Below are positions 54,259 through 62,100 of a DNA stretch of 64,000 nucleotides, in pieces. Location of the stretch: NCBI GenBank assembly GCA_965201115.1, contig OZ241745.1, positions 3,472,001 to 3,536,000 on the forward strand. The letters run 5' to 3'. Position 1 is the stretch's first letter. The number at the start of each line of letters is the position of its first letter. Origin of the DNA: JANQOH01 sp965201115. GTDB taxonomy: Bacteria; Pseudomonadota; Alphaproteobacteria; UBA7887. The position numbers were made by a program, and so were the translations under genes. The notes below the pieces were generated by a model that saw nothing but the letters and a program-made list of their open reading frames with translations, searched no databases and was not told where the DNA came from.

Positions 54259-55335
54259 CTACCGCTCGCCGGGACAGGGGCGGTATTCGACCAAGGCCGA
54301 GCTTCCGACGATTTCGACGATGCGCACACATGCCTCCTTGCCGTGGGCGTCGGTGAGGCGGAGCTCCGCGCCGGGAACGAAACTCACGGGTTGGAGGCGG
54401 CCGTCGTCGATGGCGATGTTCGATGCATAAAGGTAGGTACGGTCAAGCGTGTCGCGTATCGGGTTTAACCTCCCCGCCAGTCCCGGAATGCAGCCGGTGT
54501 CCTCGGGGAAGATTACGGAGCCGCCTCCGGGCAGGGCCTTGAGCTCGATGGCAAGCGCGCGGCGCGCCGGCGTCCAGTCGCGCTCCAGGGCCGAGGCGTA
54601 TCCGGGGGCGGCGGCGAACACGGTCATGGGCAGGCGCGTGGCGTACAGTTTCGTTTCTGCCATGCCGGCGCTGTCGGTCGTTGCGGGCGTCCAGGTGTTG
54701 TTGGGATACAGAAACAGGAGATCGGCGCCGGGCAGCGGCCGGCCCCCCGAGCGCACGGCGACCTTGGCGTTGGCAGGGCTCGGTTCCTGTTCCGCCGCGG
54801 GCAATAACGGATCAGGCGACAGGCGAGGCGATACGCCGGGTTGACGCAGCGCCTCCCTCCCGGACAATGACGGATTGCTCGGTGCAGACGGCGTATTTGC
54901 CGCGGGTGTCGCGATCTTGCGTATCTCCCGAACTACTTCCGCAAGCCCATCGTCCAACTGACTATAGTTTACCACCGGTTCGCCATCGGCGGGAACGGCC
55001 TTTAACTTGCCGAATGGCGCATTGTGCCAATCGCACGGACGCAGAATTACGGGAACGACGCGTGCGTCGCGTTGTTCATGCCGTTTCATCGCTCGCGGCA
55101 TTTCTCGATCATAGCAGTAACTCGATGCCAAAAAATCAGGACTGACCAGCAGAAGAACGATATCGGCTTCCTCCAAATGCCTGTCGATCTCCTTTGATAT
55201 ATCTTCACCAGCTTCGATTCGCCTGTCATCCCATACACTGGCGATCCTTTCATTGCGCAAGCCCGAAAGATGCGTCGCCAGCTTTTTCCGAAGATTCTCA
55301 TCCTCGTGCGAGTAAGACATGAAGATCCTAACCAT
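54259..55335 (-). CDS. TIR-domain effector with C-terminal beta-rich sensor-like domain
   Basis: A 358-residue protein. Residues 1-130 are a TIR domain: RIFMSYSHEDENLRKKLATH, SVWDDRRIEAGEDISKEI, and VLLLVSPDFLASSYCYDREM, where Glu78 aligns with the catalytic Glu of NAD-cleaving TIRs. A Pro/Ser-rich linker (about 145-190) leads to a beta-rich part, KVAVRSGGRPLPGADLLFLY, then VIFPEDTGCIPGLAGRLNPI and RDTLDRTYLYASNIAID. I see no signal peptide or membrane helix. By analogy with bacterial TIR defence proteins it could deplete NAD when the C-terminus senses a trigger. No partner gene adjoins, so it may act alone or as an abortive-infection module beside the restriction array. Confidence 0.82.
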   Translation of the reverse strand: MVRIFMSYSHEDENLRKKLATHLSGLRNERIASVWDDRRIEAGEDISKEIDRHLEEADIVLLLVSPDFLASSYCYDREMPRAMKRHEQRDARVVPVILRPCDWHNAPFGKLKAVPADGEPVVNYSQLDDGLAEVVREIRKIATPAANTPSAPSNPSLSGREALRQPGVSPRLSPDPLLPAAEQEPSPANAKVAVRSGGRPLPGADLLFLYPNNTWTPATTDSAGMAETKLYATRLPMTVFAAAPGYASALERDWTPARRALAIELKALPGGGSVIFPEDTGCIPGLAGRLNPIRDTLDRTYLYASNIAIDDGRLQPVSFVPGAELRLTDAHGKEACVRIVEIVGSSALVEYRPCPGER

Positions 55336-55608
55336 GGCCCGATTCTCCTCTGCCGGTTATAGCCGCGCCAATCGCCCGCTACCCGCTTCACGGCAGTATA
55401 TGCGAGACGATTCGGCGCCACCATATCGATTCGGCTTGGGCGGTCAAGCGCAATGAGCGACCGTCGCAGAAAAATTTCGCGCGTCCGACAGGCGAATCGA
55501 CGGGCTTCCCTGTAGGCGGGAGGCAGTGCGGCGGCAGACAGCGAGCACGCCGACAGGTTGCGGCGATCGATGAGCGCCTCGCCCTGTTCGCCGCCGTCGA
55601 GCGCCGGG

Positions 55609-57021
55609 CTACAGCGGGGGGCGGCGGGGGCCCCAAGGGCGGGCGCGTTCGAAGGCGGCGGCGGCTTGCAGGACGGCGAGGTCGCCGAAGCGGGGGCCGA
55701 CGATTTGCAGGCCGACGGGCAGGCCGTCTTCCGTGAAGCCGCAGGGAACCGAGGCCGCGGGGTTGCCGCTGAAATTGAAGGGGTAGGAAAACTCCGCCCA
55801 CGAAAGCCAGTCCCACGCATGGTCCGGCCAGCCGTCCGGAAGGAGCCGGTCGGCGGGGAACGCCGGGACGGAAACGGACGGCGTGAGCAGCAGGTCCCAC
55901 TCCCGGAAAAAGCGGTGGACGGCGTCGATAACGGCCAGTTTGCGCCCGCGCATCGCCACGTAATCGTCCATGCCGTATCCGTCGCCGCTTCTCATGCAGG
56001 CGACAAGGCCCGGGTCCATGCGCGCCTCGTGGGTTTCGAACGCGGGAAGGTTGACCCGCATATGGGCGGCCCAGAGGAAGCGCACGATCGGCGCGGCCTC
56101 GGCGGCGAACGGCGTGCGGACATGCTCCACCGCGCAACCCATCTCCTCGAACGCGCGCGCGGCGGCGGCGACCGCCCCGACGACGGCGGGGTCGACGCGC
56201 GCGTGGCCGAGATCGGAGCTGTACGCCACCTTCCGCCCGGCGAGCGAGGTTTCGAGCCGCGCGGGGTAGTCGGCCGGCGGCGCCTCGAGGGTCGTAAACT
56301 CGAGCGGGTCGGGGCCGGCCATGGTCTTGAGCATCAGCGCGGCGTCGGCGACGGAGCGCGTCATCGGGCCGGCGCAGCTCACCTGGTCGTTGTTTTGGAC
56401 CGGCCAGTTGGGCACGCGCCCGAAACTCGGCTTCAGCCCGAACACGCCGCAGAAATGCGACGGCATGCGGATCGACCCGGCGCCGTCGGTGCCGTGGTGG
56501 AGCGGCCCGAACCCGGCGGCCGCGGCGGCCCCCGCGCCGGCGGACGAGGCGCCGGCGTTGTAGCCGCGCCGCCACGGATTGTGCGTAACGCCGGTCAACG
56601 GGCTTTGGCTCACGCCCTTCCATCCGAATTCCGATGTCGTCGTTTTGCCGAGCACAATCGCGCCGGCGGCCTTGAGACGCGCGACGACCGGCGCGTCGGC
56701 GGGCGCCGGCGGGGCGTTCTCCGTCGTGTGCGAACCGCGCCGCGTCGGCTTGCCCGCCAGGTCGGTCAGGTCCTTGATCGTGACCGGCACGCCGTGCAGC
56801 GGGCCGAGCGCGCCGCCGCTGGCGGCGGCGGCGGCCTCGGCCGCGCGCGCGGCGCCGCGCGCGGCTTCGAGATCGAGCGCCGCGAAGGCGTTGACGCGCG
56901 GCTCCAGCGCCTCGATGCGTTCGGCCACGGCGTCGAAAATCTCCACCGGCGACAGTTCGCGGGCGCGGATCGCGGCCGCCATGCGCGCGGCGGACAGGTA
57001 GCAGAGATCGGTGCGGTCCAT
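55609..57021 (-). CDS. Amidase signature family enzyme
   Basis: A 470-residue Ser-cisSer-Lys amidase, related to GatA but not part of a gatCAB operon. It has GPLHGVPVTIKDLTDLAG with the catalytic Lys, YNAGASSAGAGAAAAAGFGP (serine-rich signature, with Ala in place of the common second Gly), and GTDGAGSIRMPSHFCGVFGL with the acyl-enzyme Ser. The end NFSGNPAASVPCGFTEDGLP is typical of stand-alone amidases. Substrate unknown. It lies 22 bases downstream of the pseudoprotease gene on the same strand. The 273 bases between it and the TIR gene hold nothing recognisable. Confidence 0.88.
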   Translation of the reverse strand: MDRTDLCYLSAARMAAAIRARELSPVEIFDAVAERIEALEPRVNAFAALDLEAARGAARAAEAAAAASGGALGPLHGVPVTIKDLTDLAGKPTRRGSHTTENAPPAPADAPVVARLKAAGAIVLGKTTTSEFGWKGVSQSPLTGVTHNPWRRGYNAGASSAGAGAAAAAGFGPLHHGTDGAGSIRMPSHFCGVFGLKPSFGRVPNWPVQNNDQVSCAGPMTRSVADAALMLKTMAGPDPLEFTTLEAPPADYPARLETSLAGRKVAYSSDLGHARVDPAVVGAVAAAARAFEEMGCAVEHVRTPFAAEAAPIVRFLWAAHMRVNLPAFETHEARMDPGLVACMRSGDGYGMDDYVAMRGRKLAVIDAVHRFFREWDLLLTPSVSVPAFPADRLLPDGWPDHAWDWLSWAEFSYPFNFSGNPAASVPCGFTEDGLPVGLQIVGPRFGDLAVLQAAAAFERARPWGPRRPPL

Positions 57022-57043
57022 GGGGCGCTCCCCTCCCGTAGCG

Positions 57044-58057
57044 CTAGTCCCGCGGCGTTCGGAAATGATCGTAGCGGTCCCTGGAGCGCACCGTGACTTC
57101 GATGGCGGCTTCGCCGCGCATGACCGTCAACGGCACGCGCGCGCCGGCGGGGCCGAGACCCCATACCCGGCGGTAGAAATCGCCGAGATCGACGACGGGC
57201 TCCCTTGCGACGCGGACGATAACATCGCCGGGTTCGAGGCCGGCGCGGTCGGCGGGGCCTTGCTCGGCGATATGCGCCACGACCAGGTTTCCGTGCGCCT
57301 CGGCGGTGAACAGGCCGAGCCAGGGACGGGGCCGGCGCCGCGCGCGGCCGGCGGCCACCAGCTCCTCCAGAATCGGCGCCAAGAGGTCGGTCGGCACGAA
57401 CATGTTGCCCTGGCGCGTGCGGCCGCCGGGGCCCGCGTCCTCCACCAACAGCGACCCGATTCCCACCAGGCGCCCGTCGAGGCCGATCGCCGCGGCGCCG
57501 CTCCAGTCGGGATAGGCCGGCGCGGTGAACAGCGCGTTGTCCAGCAGGTATTCCCAATATCCGGCGAAGCCGCGCCGCGAGACCACTTCCGCCTGCATCG
57601 GGCCGGCTTCGCCCGCGCCGGCCACCGTCAGCCGGTCGCCCTTTTTCACGGCCGCGGAATTGCCGAACGGAATGGCCGCCAGCCCCAGCGGGCGGCGCGC
57701 CCGCGCGAGGCCGAAGCCGGTCTCGAAATCGTAGCCCACGAACGCGGCCTCGACCCAGTCGCCGCCGGAGTCGGCCACCGCCACGCGGCGGCATTCGAGC
57801 AGCAGATAGCCGATGGTGACCACCAGGCCGCGGTCGTCGATGGGGACCGCGCTGCCGCCGCGTTCGGCGCCGAGCATGGACGCGGTGTGCGCGTCCTCCG
57901 GAATTTCGGCGCGCAGCGCGGTCACCGAGCCGGCGGCGCGCGCGGCCGCCGCGGACGCCTGCTCCACGCCGGAGGCCGGCATGGCGCCGCGCCGCGCCAG
58001 CACGCCTTCCATCAGCCGCCGCGGCGCATGCCCGTTGATTTTACCGTTGCCCGCCAT
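57044..58057 (-). CDS. Trypsin-like/PDZ (HtrA-type) protein, probable pseudoprotease 1
   Basis: A 337-residue protein with a chymotrypsin-like part (about 45-220) and one PDZ domain (about 235-325, NLVVAHIAEQGPADRAGLEP then GDVIVRVAREPVVDLGDFYR). By eye the catalytic His region reads VVTIGYLLLE where HtrA proteases have a TNxHVV motif, and the Asp region YDFETGFGLARA lacks the DLA Asp. A Ser remains in DWSGAAAIG where GNSGGP is expected. So it probably binds substrate but does not cleave. No signal peptide is visible at MAGNGKINGHAPRR. A paralogue with Ala at the Ser site lies at 63171-64000. Confidence 0.72.
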   Translation of the reverse strand: MAGNGKINGHAPRRLMEGVLARRGAMPASGVEQASAAAARAAGSVTALRAEIPEDAHTASMLGAERGGSAVPIDDRGLVVTIGYLLLECRRVAVADSGGDWVEAAFVGYDFETGFGLARARRPLGLAAIPFGNSAAVKKGDRLTVAGAGEAGPMQAEVVSRRGFAGYWEYLLDNALFTAPAYPDWSGAAAIGLDGRLVGIGSLLVEDAGPGGRTRQGNMFVPTDLLAPILEELVAAGRARRRPRPWLGLFTAEAHGNLVVAHIAEQGPADRAGLEPGDVIVRVAREPVVDLGDFYRRVWGLGPAGARVPLTVMRGEAAIEVTVRSRDRYDHFRTPRD

Positions 58058-58161
58058 GCCGGCCCTCCCCGGTTCGCGTGCGCACTATAGCGGTTTCCGC
58101 GCCGGAACGAAGCCGTGGCGCCGGCGCTTACGCCTTGAAATCCGCGCCGCTTCGGCGCCAT

Positions 58162-59268
58162 ATGCCCGCCATGCGCACACCCGAATTCGATCTGCCGCGC
58201 GGCGCGCGCGTCGCCGTCGCCATGTCGGGCGGCGTCGACAGCGCCGTGGCCGCCGGGCTGCTCGCCGAGGCGGGCTACGACGCTTTCGGGGTCACGCTCC
58301 AGCTCTACGACAGCGGCGCGGCGCGGCGCGCCGGCGCGTGCTGCGCCGGGCAGGACATCTACGACGCGCGGCGCGCCGCCGACCGGCTCGGCATCCCGCA
58401 TTACGTGCTCGACTACCGCGAGCGGTTCCGCGCCGCCGTCATCGACGATTTCGCCGACAGTTACCGGCGCGGCCTGACGCCGGTTCCGTGTACGCGCTGC
58501 AATCAGCGCGTGAAGTTTGCCGACTTGCTCGATTGCGCGCGCGATCTCGGCGCGGCGGCGCTCGTCACCGGGCATTACGCGCGGCGGACGGCGGGGCCGC
58601 GCGGGCCGGAGCTGCGCCGCGCCGCCGACGATACGCGCGATCAGAGCTGGTTTCTCTTCGCCACGACGCGCGCGCAGCTGGAGTTTTTGCGGTTTCCCCT
58701 CGGCGGCGCGACGAAAACCGAGATCCGCGCGGCGGCGGCGCGTTTCGGCCTCGGCATCGCGGACAAGCCCGACAGCCAGGACCTGTGCTTCGTCCCTTCC
58801 GGCGGCCATGCGGCGCTGATCGAGCGCTTGCGGCCCGGAAGCCTGGAGCCCGGCCCCATCGAGCTGGCCGATGGAACGCGCATCGGCGGCCACGACGGCA
58901 TTATCGGCTTCACCGTGGGGCAGAGGCGCGGAATCGGCGTTTCGTGGTCCGAGCCTCTGTATGTCATCCGCCTGGAGCCGCGGCGCCGCGCGGTGGTGGT
59001 CGGGCCGGCGGCGGCGCTTGGCGCCGCGCGCGTCTCGGTATCGGAGGCGAACTGGCTGGCGGAGCCGGCGGCGCGCGCCACGGTGCGCCTGCGCTCGCGG
59101 CACGCGGGGGCGCCAGCGGCGTTGCGCGCGCTCGACGGCGGCCGCGTGGAGATCGCGTTCGATTCGCCGGCGCGCGGCGCGGCGCCGGGCCAGGCCGCGG
59201 TGTTCTACGACGGGCCGCGGGTGCTCGGCGGCGGCTGGATCGAGCGCCCCGCCGCCGAAGCCGCGTAA
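58162..59268 (+). CDS. mnmA: tRNA-specific 2-thiouridylase MnmA
   Basis: A 368-residue enzyme that places sulfur on U34 of Lys, Glu and Gln tRNAs. It has the PP-loop VAVAMSGGVDSAVAAGLLAE, the cysteine pair CTRCNQRVKF (catalytic Cys) and DKPDSQDLCFVPSGGH with the persulfide Cys, plus GQRRGIGVSWSEPLYV. ATG 58162 or 58171 (MRTPEFDL) are both possible. It is divergent from the pseudoprotease and followed after 24 bases by the dehydrogenase. Confidence 0.95.
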   Translation: MPAMRTPEFDLPRGARVAVAMSGGVDSAVAAGLLAEAGYDAFGVTLQLYDSGAARRAGACCAGQDIYDARRAADRLGIPHYVLDYRERFRAAVIDDFADSYRRGLTPVPCTRCNQRVKFADLLDCARDLGAAALVTGHYARRTAGPRGPELRRAADDTRDQSWFLFATTRAQLEFLRFPLGGATKTEIRAAAARFGLGIADKPDSQDLCFVPSGGHAALIERLRPGSLEPGPIELADGTRIGGHDGIIGFTVGQRRGIGVSWSEPLYVIRLEPRRRAVVVGPAAALGAARVSVSEANWLAEPAARATVRLRSRHAGAPAALRALDGGRVEIAFDSPARGAAPGQAAVFYDGPRVLGGGWIERPAAEAA

Positions 59269-59292
59269 CCGGCGCAAGAGGAGGCGACCGCG

Positions 59293-60180
59293 ATGGGCGG
59301 CACGAAACCGCGACTCGGCTATATCGGCCTCGGACCGATGGGCGCGCCGATGGCTGCGCGCCTGCTCGACGCGGGCTATCCGCTCTCGGTTTGGGGGCGG
59401 ACGGCGGCGAAGGTCGCGCCGTTGGCCGCGCGCGGCGCCGAGGCCCGCGCAAGCCCCGCCGACGTCGCGCGCGCCGCCGATATCGTTTTCCTCTGCCTCA
59501 CCGACAGCGCGGCGGTGGAAGCGGTCGTGTTCGGCGAAGGCGGGGCGGTCGAAGGCGCGGCGGAGGGCAAGCTCCTGGCCGACATGTCGTCGATCCGCCC
59601 CGACGCGTGCCGGGCCTTGGCCGAACGCCTGAAGCGCGAGACCGGCATGGGCTGGGTCGATGCGCCCGTCTCGGGCGGCGTCGCCGGCGCCGAATCGGGG
59701 CGGCTTGCGGTCATGGCCGGCGGCGCGGAAGCGGATTTCGAGCGTCTCCGCCCCGTCGTCGCCTGCCTTGCGCAGCGTTTCACGCTCATGGGGCCGGTGG
59801 GCGCGGGACAGACCGCCAAACTCGTCAATCAGATGATTGTCGGTTGCGGGATCGCGGTGCTGTCGGAAGCGGCGGGGCTCGCGCTGCGCGCCGGCGTCGA
59901 CGGCGCGCGGCTGCCGGAGGCTCTCGCCGGCGGACGCGCGGATTCGCTTCTGCTGCAACAGTTTTTCCCGAAGATGATTTCCGGCGATCTTTTCGTCGAA
60001 TCGCATGCGCGGACGATGCTCAAGGATCTTGACGCGGCTGTCGATCTCGCGCGCGCGGCCGAGGCGGCGGCGCCGATGACGTCGATTGCGGCGGAGCTCT
60101 ATCGGCTCATGGTCGGGCGCGGCCACGCCGAGGCCGACGGAACCGCCGTCGCCATGCTCTATCGCGGCGACCCGGTGTGA
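59293..60180 (+). CDS. NAD(P)-dependent 3-hydroxyisobutyrate dehydrogenase-like oxidoreductase
   Basis: A 295-residue beta-hydroxyacid dehydrogenase. The N-terminal Rossmann fold has YIGLGPMGAPMAARLLDAGY, the substrate site MGWVDAPVSGGVAGAESGRL, and the catalytic Lys lies in GAGQTAKLVNQMIVG. The C-terminal helical domain is complete. Substrate may be 3-hydroxyisobutyrate, tartronate semialdehyde or a relative and cannot be set by sequence. It lies behind mnmA; a dispersed repeat and the NHLP precursor promoter follow. Confidence 0.88.
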   Translation: MGGTKPRLGYIGLGPMGAPMAARLLDAGYPLSVWGRTAAKVAPLAARGAEARASPADVARAADIVFLCLTDSAAVEAVVFGEGGAVEGAAEGKLLADMSSIRPDACRALAERLKRETGMGWVDAPVSGGVAGAESGRLAVMAGGAEADFERLRPVVACLAQRFTLMGPVGAGQTAKLVNQMIVGCGIAVLSEAAGLALRAGVDGARLPEALAGGRADSLLLQQFFPKMISGDLFVESHARTMLKDLDAAVDLARAAEAAAPMTSIAAELYRLMVGRGHAEADGTAVAMLYRGDPV

Positions 60181-60207
60181 TGCCCGTCTCGTTCGGCGCG
60201 CGGCGGC

Positions 60208-60266
60208 GGCGCGCGGGCGGGGACGCCCGCGGTCCCGAGCGGTTCGCGCCTTCGGCGCGGGGCAGC
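60208..60266. repeat. Dispersed palindromic repeat, forward
   Basis: GGCGCGCGGGCGGGGACGCC, then CGCGGTCCCGAGCGGTTCGC and GCCTTCGGCGCGGGGCAGCG; terminal hairpin CGCGCC-TTC-GGCGCG as at 36956-37015. It could separate the dehydrogenase transcript from the precursor promoter. Confidence 0.65.
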
Positions 60267-60285
60267 GAAAAGAACGAGCCGAAAC

Positions 60286-60314
60286 TTGACGATTGCGCCG
60301 GACTGTGCTACAGG
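60286..60314 (+). promoter_or_regulatory. Putative promoter of the NHLP precursor gene
   Basis: TTGACG (60286-60291), 17-base spacer, TACAGG (60309-60314), then a leader of about 30 bases with GGGAGGATCGGAG before ATG 60353. Close to the housekeeping consensus, so the precursor probably has its own transcript. Confidence 0.55.
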
Positions 60315-60352
60315 ATGCGTGGCGAGCGCGGCGAAACGGGAGGATCGGAGCG

Positions 60353-60709
60353 ATGGACGACAAACGCGGACCGACGGACCCGATGGAGGCCGTCCGCACG
60401 GCTTGGGCGGAAGACGCGGAGTACCGCAAGCGGGTGCGGGAGAACCCGAAGCGGGCGTTCGCCGAGCTCGGCTTGGAGCTCCCGCCCGTCGATGTGCGCG
60501 TCGTAGAGAACGACGACGAGGTCACTCATGTGGCGTTCCCGCCGAATCCGGATGCGGACCTGTCGGACGACGAGCTGACCGCGACGGTGGGCGGCAGCTC
60601 CAGCTGGGTCTATGACGGAGGGGGATGGCGTTACCGTTCCGTCGGGGGCGGCGGGTCGCAGCCCGCGTTCCAGGGCATGATGTTTATCGCGGAGGGGCAG
60701 CTCGGCTGA
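60353..60709 (+). CDS. NHLP-leader RiPP precursor peptide
   Basis: A 118-residue peptide. Residues 1-81 match the nitrile-hydratase-like leader (NHLP) family: VRENPKRAFAELGLELPPVD, then VRVVENDDEVTHVAFPPNPD and ADLSDDELTATVGG. The GG at 80-81 is a typical exporter-peptidase cleavage site. The 37-residue core starts SSSWVYDGGGWRYRSVGGGG and is rich in Ser, Gly and aromatics, with no Cys, so lanthionine or sactionine rings are excluded and oxidative or aromatic modification is more likely. GGGAGG precedes the ATG. The matching exporter adaptor begins at 606. No maturation enzyme adjoins except possibly the KAS III gene 117 bases on. Confidence 0.88.
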   Translation: MDDKRGPTDPMEAVRTAWAEDAEYRKRVRENPKRAFAELGLELPPVDVRVVENDDEVTHVAFPPNPDADLSDDELTATVGGSSSWVYDGGGWRYRSVGGGGSQPAFQGMMFIAEGQLG

Positions 60710-60826
60710 TACCGGAACCGCCCCGTCGTTTATAGGCGCGCGGCAGGGGCGCGGCGGCTGGCGTTTTTTGCGCCGATTCGATAAAAGGCCCGCTTTCCGC
60801 GCAGCATCTGTATCGGAGGCGGCCAC

Positions 60827-61816
60827 GTGTCCGACGGACTTTCCGCGCCTCCGGGGATCGCCGGCGTCGCGAGCTATCTGCCCGAAGCGGCGCTGACGAA
60901 CGACGCGCTGGTCGAGCGCTTCGGGTTCGACCGCGAGTTTCTCGACAACAAGATCGGCGTGCATACCCGCCGCATCGCGGCCGACGACGAAGCCGTGTCG
61001 GACATGGCCGTGCGCGCCGCCGAGACGCTGCTCGCCGGCAGCCCCGTGCCGCGCGAATCCATCGAGCTCCTGGTGCTGTGTACGCAAAACCCGGATTACC
61101 GCCTGCCGGCCACGGCAAATATCGTGCAGGATCGGCTGCGTCTGCCCGACACCACGGCGGCGTTCGATTTCAACCAGGGTTGTTCGGGCTATGTGTACGG
61201 GCTGGCGATCGCGCGGTCGATGATGATGGCGCACGGGTTTTCCGCCGCGTTGCTGCTTACCGCCGACGCCTACAGCAAGGCGATGGACCCGGGCGATCGG
61301 GCGACCGTTCCGCTGTTCGGCGACGGCGCGGCGGCGACGCTTCTGACCGCCGGCGGGCCGGGCAAGATGGGGCGCTTCACCTTCGGCTCCGACGGGTCGG
61401 GCGCCGGCAGCCTGATCGTGCGCGGCGGCGGCAGCCGCCACCCGGCCATGCCCGTTTCGGGGCCGGGCGCGCTCTACATGAACGGGCGCGCGATCATGAA
61501 GTTCATGATCAAGCGCGTGCCGGCCGATGTGGATCGCTGCCTTGCGCTCAACGGCCTCGACCGCGCGGCGGTCGATGCTTTCGTGTTCCATCAGGCGAGC
61601 GGGCACATGGTGAACGCGCTGATTCGCGAGATGGGCCTGCCGCCCGGGAAGGCGCCGATCGAGATCGCGGACTGCGCCAATACGGTGTCTTCGACACTGC
61701 CGATCGTGCTCGAGCGGCTGGGCGGGGCCGCCGCGCTGGCGGGCAAGACGGTTTTGCTTTGCGGCTTCGGCGTCGGGCTTTCATGGGGCTCGACGGTCGT
61801 GCGCTTCGACGGGTAG
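60827..61816 (+). CDS. 3-oxoacyl-ACP synthase III (KAS III) family enzyme
   Basis: A 329-residue thiolase-fold enzyme with a complete triad: Cys119 in DFNQGCSGYVYGLA, His255 in FVFHQASGHMVNAL and Asn285 in ADCANTVSSTLP. GTG 60827 follows CGGAGG at good spacing. KAS III enzymes start fatty acid or polyketide synthesis, or acylate small molecules. No plsX or other fatty acid genes adjoin, and it lies behind the NHLP precursor on the same strand, so a specialised role, for example acylating a peptide or making a quinolone-like signal, is possible but inferred. The 117-base gap contains a T6 run but no clear terminator. Confidence 0.88.
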   Translation: MSDGLSAPPGIAGVASYLPEAALTNDALVERFGFDREFLDNKIGVHTRRIAADDEAVSDMAVRAAETLLAGSPVPRESIELLVLCTQNPDYRLPATANIVQDRLRLPDTTAAFDFNQGCSGYVYGLAIARSMMMAHGFSAALLLTADAYSKAMDPGDRATVPLFGDGAAATLLTAGGPGKMGRFTFGSDGSGAGSLIVRGGGSRHPAMPVSGPGALYMNGRAIMKFMIKRVPADVDRCLALNGLDRAAVDAFVFHQASGHMVNALIREMGLPPGKAPIEIADCANTVSSTLPIVLERLGGAAALAGKTVLLCGFGVGLSWGSTVVRFDG

Positions 61817-61834
61817 GCGGCCCAAAACGCAGGA

Positions 61835-61866
61835 AAGCCGCCGGCCCGTATCCGGGCCGGCGGCTT
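61835..61866. terminator. Bidirectional hairpin between the KAS III and PqqA-like genes
   Basis: A perfect 14-base stem, AAGCCGCCGGCCCG (61835-61848) with its complement at 61853-61866, around a TATC loop. It lies between two convergent genes. The A/T ends give only short U tracts on each strand. Confidence 0.65.
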
Positions 61867-61888
61867 CCGCCTTGCCGAAACGCTCGTT

Positions 61889-61963
61889 CTAGAGGTCGGC
61901 GCAGGCGTAGCAGTTGATCTCGAGGCCGACGGCCACTTCGACGATCGAAGGCTTGGTCCACAT
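61889..61963 (-). CDS. pqqA: PqqA-like precursor peptide (24 residues)
   Basis: A 24-residue peptide from ATG 61963 behind AAAGGAACAGGACC. It begins MWTKP and contains GLEINCYACADL: Glu15 and Tyr19 have the E-x3-Y spacing that PqqE cross-links in making pyrroloquinoline quinone. The W-x-x-P start and VGLEI before the Tyr also fit PqqA. No pqqBCDE genes are in the window, so it would supply PQQ enzymes encoded elsewhere, or serve another radical-SAM enzyme. Two Cys flank the Tyr (CYAC), which is unusual for PqqA. It converges with the KAS III gene across a hairpin terminator. Confidence 0.75.
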   Translation of the reverse strand: MWTKPSIVEVAVGLEINCYACADL

Positions 61964-62100
61964 GGTCCTGTTCCTTTCGGGTTTGCGAGCGATGGCGCCG
62001 CGCCGCCGCTCTTCCGGGGCGCAGAATGCAACGGCGCGCGCGGGCGCGCTATCTATGATTGCCATTGCGAATTCCTATGCGCCGGATCCGGCCGGCGCGC

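Noticed and set aside
60710..60826. Possible terminator between precursor and KAS III (T6 near 60765)
   Set aside because: No stable stem directly before the T run; CCGCCCC and GGGGCG can pair only across a long loop.
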